A DNA stretch of 7,332 bases from BM714 sp964644525 (GTDB taxonomy: Bacteria > Bacillota > Clostridia > Peptostreptococcales > BM714). The stretch spans positions 1 through 7,332 of the forward strand of contig CAZXWC010000081.1 in the NCBI GenBank assembly GCA_964644525.1, in the 5' to 3' direction. Made by a program: the position numbers and the translations under genes. The notes under the pieces were generated by a model. The model saw only the letters and a program-made list of their open reading frames with translations. It was not told the origin of the DNA and made no database searches. Within the stretch, counting starts at the first letter, position 1. Each line of letters opens with the position of its first letter. Shown piece after piece: positions 1 through 6,176 of this stretch.

Positions 1-1
1 A

Positions 2-889
2 ATGACAAATCCCATAACATTGGGATGTTCCATAGGGGCAATGGCTCCTGATATAGATGTTGTTACAAAGTTTATCTGGGACGATTCGGTTTATCTGAAA
101 CACCATAGAGGATTTTCACATACAATGCCCGCATTATTGGGGCTTTCAGGCGTGATTACGGGTATATTGCACCTGCTTTTTCCCGCGAATGCCGTAATGG
201 GAATTTTTCTATGGACTATGATAGGCGCGTTTTCGCATACTTTGTTTGACATACTGAATTCGTATGGGGCAAGGCTTATTCCTTTTGTAGAAAAGAAATT
301 CAAGATGAATTTGCTTATGTTGTACGACCCGGTAGTGACGCTTCTTGCTTTGGTTTTGATATTCAAATCGCAGAAGAACATGGTGGTTTACGGGACTTCG
401 GTCGCAATATTTATTGTCTACCTTTTTGCTCGTTATATGATGAGAAAACGCGCAAGAAAAGCCATAGAAGACAATTTTGCACACGGATATAAAATCATAA
501 GCATCGATGTTTTGCCAGCTCTTATGGCCTTCCATAAATGGAATTTCGTTTTAAACACAAAGAGCCACAATATTGCTGGGCAGGTAAATATACTGAACAA
601 GCGAATAGAGACAAGGAAGAAGCTCAGACGCGAGGACAAGAATCTTGTCAAAGTCTTCAAGGGGTCTAATGCCGGACGGTATTTCACAAACCTTTCACCG
701 AACTATCATGTGACCATGAAAAACGATGAAGACAGGATAATACTTGAAGGAATAGACTTGAGATATTTCATGAGGGACAATTTCATGCACCATGCTACTG
801 TTGTTATTGATGAGAACCTCAACGTTATAGAATCATTTCTGCAGCCGTATAAATACGACAAGAGAATACCTGTAGCAGAACATTTTTAA
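2..889 (+). CDS. YfhP/YdjM-like membrane-bound metal-dependent hydrolase, 5' partial
   Basis: This is an inner-membrane protein of the YdjM/YfhP family (putative metal-dependent hydrolases); substrate and role are unknown. The visible 295 residues carry the family signatures: PDID (residues 16-19), HHRGFSH (34-40) and SHTLFDILNSYG (78-89), whose His and Asp residues are the likely metal ligands, plus YDP (108-110). Four hydrophobic stretches, roughly 42-60, 63-80, 109-122 and 128-146, look like membrane segments. They are followed by a basic stretch (147-153) and a soluble C-terminal domain of about 145 residues, as I recall for Bacillus subtilis YfhP. Family members usually begin with a short segment containing a conserved His and a first hydrophobic helix before PDID. 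That segment is missing here, so about 30 residues probably lie upstream and the ATG at base 2 is more likely internal than the true start. A terminator follows at once, so this gene ends its own transcript. The family call is firm; the function is inferred. Confidence 0.82.
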   Translation: MTNPITLGCSIGAMAPDIDVVTKFIWDDSVYLKHHRGFSHTMPALLGLSGVITGILHLLFPANAVMGIFLWTMIGAFSHTLFDILNSYGARLIPFVEKKFKMNLLMLYDPVVTLLALVLIFKSQKNMVVYGTSVAIFIVYLFARYMMRKRARKAIEDNFAHGYKIISIDVLPALMAFHKWNFVLNTKSHNIAGQVNILNKRIETRKKLRREDKNLVKVFKGSNAGRYFTNLSPNYHVTMKNDEDRIILEGIDLRYFMRDNFMHHATVVIDENLNVIESFLQPYKYDKRIPVAEHF

Positions 890-911
890 ACCGGATAATC
901 CGGTTTTTTTT
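888..911 (+). terminator. Rho-independent terminator after the YfhP-like gene
   Basis: AAACCGGA (888-895) and TCCGGTTT (899-906) form a perfect 8-bp stem around a TAA loop, and the T-run continues to 911. The left arm starts inside the TAA stop codon (887-889), so the gene and its terminator overlap. It separates the hydrolase gene from the sigma-factor operon. Confidence 0.88.
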
Positions 912-937
912 ATTTTGCAGGATTTTAAGAAATATTA

Positions 938-966
938 TGGAACATTATCTATGTAAGGAAGGTCTA
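938..966 (+). promoter_or_regulatory. Candidate ECF-sigma-type promoter for the sigma/anti-sigma operon
   Basis: TGGAAC at 938-943 matches the GGAAC core of ECF -35 elements. After 17 bases, GGTCTA at 961-966 resembles the GTC-containing ECF -10 element. A start site around 972-976 would leave a leader of about 25 bases with the AAAGGAG site properly placed before the ATG at 1000. ECF sigma factors commonly transcribe their own operon, so this is most simply an autoregulatory promoter. This is a motif match only; no second copy of the promoter was seen in the window. Confidence 0.55.
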
Positions 967-984
967 ATTGGGATAAATCTTGGG

Positions 985-991
985 AAAGGAG
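985..991 (+). promoter_or_regulatory. Ribosome binding site setting the sigma-factor start
   Basis: AAAGGAG ends 8 bases before the ATG at 1000. No comparable site precedes the in-frame ATG at 937, which would also lie upstream of the start site predicted from the ECF-like promoter. Confidence 0.85.
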
Positions 992-999
992 TGAAAAAA

Positions 1000-1593
1000 A
1001 TGGATTCCCTTGAAAAAAAATTGATTATAGAGTCGCAGAAGGGCGATATGGAAAGTTTTGAAAAGCTTATCAAGGAATATCAGAAGGGGGCATACAATAT
1101 CGCTTACAGGATGCTTGGAAATACCGAAGATGCCAAAGATGCTTCGCAGGAAGCAATAATAAAAATATACAGGCACATAGGCAGCTTCAAAATGAAATCA
1201 AGTTTCAAGACATGGTTCTTCAGGGTTGTAACAAATACATGTTTGGATTACAGAAAAAAAAGGAGCAGAAACAAGGTGCTTTACCTGGACAAGGAAATTT
1301 ATTCAGAGGAAGGCAACTTTCAAAGGGAAATTGAAGATTCTTCGGACGGGCCCGATGAAATAATTATAAAAAACGAAAACACTCAGAAATTGCAGAAATA
1401 TATTTCGGAAATGCCGGAAAAATATGCTACGGCTATAATACTTAGGGATGTTAAGGGTTTTGCCTATTCTGAAATGGTTGATATTCTTGATTTGCCGGAA
1501 GGAACTGTTAAATCGAGAATAAGCAGGGCGAGAATAATGCTAAGGGACATAATTGCAAACAATATGGAACAAAATAATATAAAGACTGTCTAA
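1000..1593 (+). CDS. ECF-family RNA polymerase sigma factor (SigW-like)
   Basis: An alternative sigma factor that directs RNA polymerase to a small regulon, typically in response to envelope stress. The 197-residue length is normal for the ECF group. Region 2 spans about residues 18-88, including YRMLGNTEDAKDASQEA (36-52) and the -10-binding part around FKTWFFRVVTNTCLDYRKKR (69-88). An acidic linker (98-127) leads to region 4 at about 128-182, with the helix-turn-helix VKGFAYSEMVDILDLPEGTV (151-170) followed by KSRISRAR (171-178), which recognises the -35 element. Start: ATG 1000 is chosen over ATG 937 because of the well-placed AAAGGAG and because the first 21 residues of the longer form resemble no sigma factor. 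It is followed 22 bases later by its probable anti-sigma gene, and an ECF-like promoter lies upstream, suggesting self-activation. Family assignment is firm; the SigW-like label and the signal are inferred. Confidence 0.93.
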   Translation: MDSLEKKLIIESQKGDMESFEKLIKEYQKGAYNIAYRMLGNTEDAKDASQEAIIKIYRHIGSFKMKSSFKTWFFRVVTNTCLDYRKKRSRNKVLYLDKEIYSEEGNFQREIEDSSDGPDEIIIKNENTQKLQKYISEMPEKYATAIILRDVKGFAYSEMVDILDLPEGTVKSRISRARIMLRDIIANNMEQNNIKTV

Positions 1594-1600
1594 TGATTGG

Positions 1601-1608
1601 AAAGGAGG
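1601..1608 (+). promoter_or_regulatory. Ribosome binding site setting the anti-sigma start
   Basis: AAAGGAGG is a near-perfect Shine-Dalgarno. It is only 1 base from the ATG at 1610 but 7 bases from the in-frame ATG at 1616, so 1616 is the likely start. Confidence 0.85.
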
Positions 1609-1615
1609 GATGAAA

Positions 1616-2818
1616 ATGAACTGTGAATTTGATAAGACAAGAATAAGTGCATATATAGATGGTGAATTAAGTGAGGAAGAAATACGGGAAACAGAGGAGC
1701 ACATTGAGTCATGCGCCGAATGCAAGGCTTTCTATGATGAACTGATGGATTTGAAGGAAAAGCTTTTTGAAATGGAAGAAATGGAGCTTCCGGCAGGATA
1801 CGAAGATGAACTGCACAAAAGGCTTTTGAGCTCATCAGGAATGAATAAGGTAAAAAGGAATTACAACTGGAAAAGATGGACGGCTGTTGCAGCAATTTTC
1901 CTTGTTGGATTTGTGTCATATAACGTATGGAAGCCGGCGGGAGTAATGACGAAGTCTGCAGAAGATGGCATAGCTGCTGAATCTGTGGAAATGTCAATTG
2001 CAACGGAACCCAGAAATGCCAACAGAGCAATTATTGAAGAAGAGGGTTACGGGAATAAGAGTGAAACAGCGGCAGACTATGAATCAGGAGAAGGGCCGGC
2101 AGACATTAATGACGTAGGCAGAAAAATAATAAGAAATGGCTATATAAATCTTGAAGTCGACAGTTTTGAAGTGGCGCATGAAGAGATAGTATTCCTGACA
2201 GAAGCTTCGGGCGGTTTCATACAGAATTCAAGCACAGGGAAAAGATATTACGGAGGACCTGAAAACGAAAACACACTGCTTGTCGGATCCCTTAATCTAA
2301 GGATTCCCGAAAAGTCATTCATGGATGTTTACAATGAAATAAAGGAACTCGGAGAAGTAACTGATTCAAGCATAGGCGGAAGCGATATAACCTTCCAATA
2401 CAAAGACATATCAAGCCAGGTAGACAATCTCGAAGTTCAGGAAGCCAGATTGAGGGAAATAATGGAAAAAGCGGAAACTGTCGAAGAGCTTCTGCAGGTC
2501 GAGCGTGAACTCAACAGGGTAAGAACCGAAATTGACCGTATGTCCGGGATGATTAAAAATTGGGATAATCTTGTAAGTTATTCAACAATAAATGTACAAT
2601 TGACTGAAATTGCTCCCAAATCGACTGAAATCGAGGGTTTCGAAAACGATTTCTGGGAAAAAATTAAGAGGGAGTTCGTAAAATCCATAAACAGAGTGAT
2701 AATAATATCCCAAGACTTATTCGTATGGCTTATTGCAGTTCTTCCTTTCGTATTTATTGTTGGGGTGTTGGCAATTGTGGCAGCGCTTCTAGTAAAGAGG
2801 AATAGAAAAAAGAAATAA
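1616..2818 (+). CDS. Membrane anti-sigma factor: zinc-finger domain fused to DUF4349
   Basis: Probable regulator that holds the upstream ECF sigma factor inactive at the membrane. Numbering is for the 400-residue form from ATG 1616. Residues 1-45 are a zinc anti-sigma domain: Cys3, the YIDGEL motif (13-18) and HxxxCxxC with His29, Cys33 and Cys36. A basic stretch and one membrane segment (about 88-104) follow, then an acidic, low-complexity linker (about 112-166) that should lie outside the cell. Residues about 168-332 match DUF4349: RKIIRNGYINLEV, an ASGGFI segment, GSLNLRIPEKSF, a DITFQYKDI segment, a coiled coil (about 263-313), and YSTINVQLTEI. A second membrane segment (about 368-392) and a KRNRKKK tail end the protein. 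The expected topology is N-in, DUF4349 outside, C-in. The gene starts 22 bases after the sigma gene and ends before a strong terminator. The role is inferred from domains and context; what DUF4349 senses is unknown. Confidence 0.88.
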   Translation: MNCEFDKTRISAYIDGELSEEEIRETEEHIESCAECKAFYDELMDLKEKLFEMEEMELPAGYEDELHKRLLSSSGMNKVKRNYNWKRWTAVAAIFLVGFVSYNVWKPAGVMTKSAEDGIAAESVEMSIATEPRNANRAIIEEEGYGNKSETAADYESGEGPADINDVGRKIIRNGYINLEVDSFEVAHEEIVFLTEASGGFIQNSSTGKRYYGGPENENTLLVGSLNLRIPEKSFMDVYNEIKELGEVTDSSIGGSDITFQYKDISSQVDNLEVQEARLREIMEKAETVEELLQVERELNRVRTEIDRMSGMIKNWDNLVSYSTINVQLTEIAPKSTEIEGFENDFWEKIKREFVKSINRVIIISQDLFVWLIAVLPFVFIVGVLAIVAALLVKRNRKKK

Positions 2819-2834
2819 GGAATTGGTATCGATT

Positions 2835-2875
2835 GAAAAAGCTTTCCTGTATTTTGTGGGAAAGCTTTTTCTTTT
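2835..2875 (+). terminator. Rho-independent terminator of the sigma/anti-sigma operon
   Basis: GAAAAAGCTTTCC (2835-2847) pairs perfectly with GGAAAGCTTTTTC (2859-2871), a 13-bp stem with an 11-base loop, followed by TTTT (2872-2875). It lies 17 bases after the anti-sigma stop codon. Its T-tail overlaps the proposed -35 box of the polA promoter. Confidence 0.9.
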
Positions 2876-2900
2876 ACTGCAATGATTTTATTGGTAGAAT
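2873..2900 (+). promoter_or_regulatory. Candidate sigma-A promoter of the polA operon
   Basis: TTTACT (2873-2878, 4 of 6 against TTGACA) and TAGAAT (2895-2900, 5 of 6 against TATAAT) are spaced by 16 bases. TGG directly before the -10 gives an extended -10 (TGn). The predicted start near 2907 leaves a leader of about 20 bases to the ATG at 2926. Its position right after a terminator fits an operon start. Confidence 0.65.
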
Positions 2901-2910
2901 AAACTTACAA

Positions 2911-2918
2911 AGAGAGGA
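2911..2918 (+). promoter_or_regulatory. Ribosome binding site setting the polA start
   Basis: AGAGAGGA contains an AGAGG core ending 8 bases before the ATG at 2926. It supports that start over the open frame reaching back to a TTG at 2833, which would run through the terminator hairpin. Confidence 0.75.
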
Positions 2919-2925
2919 TGATCAA

Positions 2926-5541
2926 ATGAAAAAAATAGTGATAATTGACGGACACAGCTTGATATACAGGGCTTTCTACGCTTTGCCTGAACTCATGACT
3001 GCTGAAGGTCTCCACACCAATGCGATTTATGGTTTTCTCAACATGCTCAACAGGGTGATACAAGAGGAGTCCCCTGAATACATCAGTGTGGCTTTTGACA
3101 TGAAGGCGGCGACATTCAGGAATGAGGCATATCAAGAATACAAGGCAAACAGGAAAAAGATGCCGGTTGAACTGAGGGAACAGATTCCTGCGATTAAGGA
3201 AATACTTGACGCTTACCGAATACACAGGATGGAATTTGAAGGTTATGAAGGTGATGACCTGATAGGAACTGTGGCAAAGACATGCGGAAGTCAGGGGATA
3301 AGGGTTTTGATCGTAACTGGAGACAAGGATGCTTTGCAATTGGTAGATGAGAATATAGGCGTAATGCTTACCAAGAAGGGGATAAGCACTACAAAATTGT
3401 ACGACAGCGATGCAGTACTCGAAGAATTCGGAGTGTTGCCGAAGCAAATTGCTGATTACAAGGGGCTTGTAGGTGACAAATCAGACAATATTCCAGGAGT
3501 AAAAGGAGTCGGCAAAAAAACGGCCGAAAATTTGCTAAACAGATTCAATACAGTTGAAGACTTATACAATAGGCTTGACGAATTGGAGAAGAAGAATCTG
3601 AGGAACAAACTGGAAGCTGAATCCGAACAGGCATTTCTAAGCAAGAAACTTGCAACCATAGCGGTAAATGTTCCCGTTGCTTTTAATATGGAAGAGCTGG
3701 CTTATCATGAGCCGGATTGTGAACGATTAAGAGAGCAGTTCGTAAAATACGAATTCAAGAGCCTTTTGCTTAAAACAGCAAACGAAAACAATTCAAAGAA
3801 AGCATATAAAATACCAGAGTCGAAGGTGGTTGATTCGGAAAAAGAAATTATGAAATTGCATGAAAAAGCATTAGCAGAAGGCAATATTGGCTTAATGGCT
3901 ATAAATAAGTGCAATGATGAGATGACCTCTGAGACAGATTATGTTTTGTATTTGAATAACATGGCATACTGGCTTAAAGCAGAGCTTTCAAAGACCAGTG
4001 CGGCAAAAAGAATTCTTTCTGATGAAAGTATAGGAAAATGCGGATATAATATGAAAGAAACATGCTTGCTGGCAAAAAAAGAAGGATTGGATATAAGAAA
4101 CATTGTGTTTGACATTAAAATAGCAGAGCACATGCTTCATCCTTCAAGCTCCGACTATTCGCTAGATAAAATTATTATGAGCAGAACAGGGGAAAGCCTG
4201 AAAATTTCTGATGCGGGCGAAATTAAAGGGGAAAGGGAATGTTTGGAATATTGTGGGAAAGCGCTTGGAGCTATCGTAAAACTAAGTGAAATAATAATGG
4301 CCGAGTTGAACGAAAATGAATTGAAGGAAGTGTTCGAAAAAGTTGAAATGCCTTTAATCGAAGTTTTAGCTGAAATGGAATTCAACGGATTCTACATAGA
4401 CACCGAAAGGCTTGTTGAACTTGATGATGAATTCACAGAGAAGCTTGTTGGAATAGAAGATGAAATTTACGAATATGCAGGGGAAAAATTCAATATAAAT
4501 TCCACTAAACAGACCGGCTACATACTTTTTGAAAAATTGGGGCTGCCTGCATTGAAAAAAACAAAAACAGGATATTCGACAAATCAAAAGGTTTTGGAAA
4601 AGCTGAAAAAAAAACATCCCATAGTCGAAAAAATAATGGAATACAGGCAATACATGAAGCTTAAATCCACTTACGTGGATGGATTGGGCAAGCTTATCGA
4701 CAAGAAGACAAAGCGCCTGCATCCGAGTTTCAATCAAACGGCAACAGTTACAGGAAGATTGAGTACAACAGAGCCTAACTTGCAAAACATACCTGTCCGC
4801 CTGGAAATGGGTAGGAAGTTAAGGCAAATTTTCATAGCCGAAGGAGAGCGGAAGCTTGTTGACGCCGACTATTCTCAAATTGAACTAAGAGTATTGGCGC
4901 ATCTTTCCAAAGACAAGGGTTTGATAGAGGCTTTCAATAAAGGGACAGACATACATGCCTTGACGGCTTCTCAGGTTTTCGACATCCCTGTTGAAGAAGT
5001 AACGCCGATCCAGAGGGGAAGGGCAAAGGGCGTGAATTTTGGAATAATTTACGGAATAAGCGATTTCGGGCTTTCAAACAATATTGGAATAGGAATAAAA
5101 GAGGCGGCTTCTTATATTGACCAATATTTTAAAAAGTATCCTGATGTGAAAATATTCATGGATAAACAGATAGAGGATGCAAAAACAAACGGTTATGTGA
5201 GGACTATGTTCAATAGAAAGCGTTATATTCCAGAGCTTAAGTCCAGCAACCGAAATCTCAGATCTTTTGGGGAAAGAATGGCAATGAATACTCCTATCCA
5301 GGGAAGCGCCGCCGACATAATAAAAATTGCAATGATAAAGATTTACAGGGAATTAACAGAAAAAAAACTGAAATCCAGACTGTCGCTTCAGATTCATGAT
5401 GAACTGATTATCGAGACAGAGCCTTCTGAAATTGAAGAGGTACAGGACATTATTAGAAGAAACATGGAATCAGCGGTGGAAATGGACGTTCCTTTGACAG
5501 TGGATATGAAAGTCGGTGAAAGTTGGTATGAAACAAAATAG
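2926..5541 (+). CDS. polA: DNA polymerase I (polymerase plus 5' nuclease, inactive proofreading domain)
   Basis: Fills gaps in DNA repair and removes and replaces RNA primers of Okazaki fragments. The 871-residue protein has all three PolA domains. The 5' nuclease (about 1-285) shows IIDGHSLIYRAF (6-17), GYEGDDLIG (106-114), VTGDKDALQLVD (130-141) and the helix-hairpin-helix GDKSDNIPGVKGVGKKTA (183-200). The 3'-5' exonuclease-like domain (about 300-460) has lost its metal ligands: the DxE motif reads LMAINKC (323-329), the NxKxD motif reads NMKET (375-379) and the YxxxD motif reads YCGKA (442-446). Proofreading is therefore expected to be absent, as in Taq and Bacillus PolA. The polymerase domain (about 465-871) is complete: TGRLSTTEPNLQNIPVR (609-625), motif A DYSQIELR with Asp648, motif B with Arg697, Lys701, Phe705 and Tyr709, and motif C HDE (824-826). 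ATG 2926 begins the conserved N-terminus. First gene of a probable operon with coaE, whose start it overlaps. Confidence 0.97.
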   Translation: MKKIVIIDGHSLIYRAFYALPELMTAEGLHTNAIYGFLNMLNRVIQEESPEYISVAFDMKAATFRNEAYQEYKANRKKMPVELREQIPAIKEILDAYRIHRMEFEGYEGDDLIGTVAKTCGSQGIRVLIVTGDKDALQLVDENIGVMLTKKGISTTKLYDSDAVLEEFGVLPKQIADYKGLVGDKSDNIPGVKGVGKKTAENLLNRFNTVEDLYNRLDELEKKNLRNKLEAESEQAFLSKKLATIAVNVPVAFNMEELAYHEPDCERLREQFVKYEFKSLLLKTANENNSKKAYKIPESKVVDSEKEIMKLHEKALAEGNIGLMAINKCNDEMTSETDYVLYLNNMAYWLKAELSKTSAAKRILSDESIGKCGYNMKETCLLAKKEGLDIRNIVFDIKIAEHMLHPSSSDYSLDKIIMSRTGESLKISDAGEIKGERECLEYCGKALGAIVKLSEIIMAELNENELKEVFEKVEMPLIEVLAEMEFNGFYIDTERLVELDDEFTEKLVGIEDEIYEYAGEKFNINSTKQTGYILFEKLGLPALKKTKTGYSTNQKVLEKLKKKHPIVEKIMEYRQYMKLKSTYVDGLGKLIDKKTKRLHPSFNQTATVTGRLSTTEPNLQNIPVRLEMGRKLRQIFIAEGERKLVDADYSQIELRVLAHLSKDKGLIEAFNKGTDIHALTASQVFDIPVEEVTPIQRGRAKGVNFGIIYGISDFGLSNNIGIGIKEAASYIDQYFKKYPDVKIFMDKQIEDAKTNGYVRTMFNRKRYIPELKSSNRNLRSFGERMAMNTPIQGSAADIIKIAMIKIYRELTEKKLKSRLSLQIHDELIIETEPSEIEEVQDIIRRNMESAVEMDVPLTVDMKVGESWYETK

Positions 5542-6151
5542 TGACAGAAAAAGACAAGTCATAATAGGGATTACCGGGGGAATAGGTTCAGGCAAATCAA
5601 CCGTTACTGAATATATTTCACAAAAGGGATTTCCAATAGTTGACGCCGACAAAATAAGCAAAAAACTTATGGATGAAGAGGATACCGCATGCCAAGTAAT
5701 TGATGCTTTCGGAAATGGAATCCTCGATGCAAATGGAAATGTTGACAGAAGAAAACTGAGGGAAATGGTTTTTTGCGATAAAGTTCTACTGCAAAGGCTC
5801 AATTCAATATTTCACCCAAAGATAAGAGAAGGTATTGAAAATGAAATAGCCAGACTAAAAAAAGAAGGCAAGGATATAATTTTTCTGGATGCGCCGTTGC
5901 TCATTGAGAATAAAATTGATAGAATGGTTGATGAGGTTTGGATAGTTTCATGCAGTAAGGAAACTCAGATAGAAAGAGTTGTGAAGAGAGATGGTTCAAA
6001 TCGCAATGAGGTTGATAATATCATGAAAAGGCAGATGCCTCTTGAAAAAAAAATGAAGCATGCTGACTTGGTTTTTCAAAATGAGGATTCAATAAAGGAT
6101 CTAAGGGAGAAAATCGAAGAGGCTTTGCAAGACCTTGCCAATAGGATTTGA
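5528..6151 (+). CDS. coaE: Dephospho-CoA kinase
   Basis: Catalyses the last step of coenzyme A synthesis in the cytoplasm: ATP-dependent phosphorylation of the ribose 3'-hydroxyl of dephospho-CoA. The 207-residue length is normal for the family. Residues 14-25 hold the P-loop, GITGGIGSGKST, with Lys23 contacting ATP phosphates. VDADKISKKLM (38-48) contains the conserved substrate/metal-site Asp region, FHPKIREGI (95-103) is the CoA-binding segment, and FLDAPLLIENKIDRMVDEVW (119-138) is the second conserved block. KRQMPLEKKMKHAD (167-180) follows in the lid and C-terminal part. The ATG at 5528 overlaps the end of polA by 14 bases in another reading frame, so translation is probably coupled. 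A GTG at 5516 would add four residues; neither start has a strong ribosome binding site. polA and coaE are often adjacent in Bacillota. Confidence 0.96.
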   Translation: MKQNSDRKRQVIIGITGGIGSGKSTVTEYISQKGFPIVDADKISKKLMDEEDTACQVIDAFGNGILDANGNVDRRKLREMVFCDKVLLQRLNSIFHPKIREGIENEIARLKKEGKDIIFLDAPLLIENKIDRMVDEVWIVSCSKETQIERVVKRDGSNRNEVDNIMKRQMPLEKKMKHADLVFQNEDSIKDLREKIEEALQDLANRI

Positions 6152-6162
6152 AAATACGTGTG

Positions 6163-6168
6163 AAAGGA
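6163..6168 (+). promoter_or_regulatory. Ribosome binding site setting the NAPRTase start
   Basis: GAAAGGA-type core (AAAGGA at 6163-6168) ends 8 bases before the ATG at 6177. The open frame extends back to an ATG at 6135 inside coaE, but that start has no such site. Confidence 0.75.
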
Positions 6169-6176
6169 AAATTTCA

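Noticed and set aside
915..938. Sigma-A promoter TTGCAG / TATTAT upstream of the sigma gene
   Set aside because: The spacer is only 12 bases, and no better -35 box lies 16-18 bases upstream of TATTAT.
937..999. N-terminal extension of the sigma factor from ATG 937
   Set aside because: It has no ribosome binding site, resembles no sigma-factor N-terminus and overlaps the proposed promoter; the ATG at 1000 has AAAGGAG 8 bases upstream.
890..999. Riboswitch or small RNA in the gap before the sigma gene
   Set aside because: Beyond the terminator, promoter-like boxes and ribosome binding site, no further stable stem or conserved motif was seen in this 110-base gap.
1610..1615. Anti-sigma start at ATG 1610
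   Set aside because: Only 1 base separates it from AAAGGAGG; the ATG at 1616 has proper spacing. The difference is two residues.
2833..2925. N-terminal extension of PolA from TTG 2833
   Set aside because: It would translate the terminator hairpin and the promoter; PolA proteins begin at the conserved MKKIVIIDG segment.
2905..3447. 180-codon open frame on the - strand within polA
   Set aside because: It is antisense to the strongly conserved 5' nuclease coding region, has no recognisable domain and no ribosome binding site that I could support. The other - strand open frames across the window are of the same kind.
3780..4340. Possible insertion or foreign segment in the middle of polA, suggested by its poorly conserved, A-rich sequence
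   Set aside because: The reading frame is continuous and the length matches a normal PolA exonuclease-like domain; relaxed constraint on an inactive domain explains the divergence.
6135..6176. NAPRTase start at ATG 6135
   Set aside because: It would overlap coaE by 17 bases without a ribosome binding site; ATG 6177 has AAAGGA well placed.
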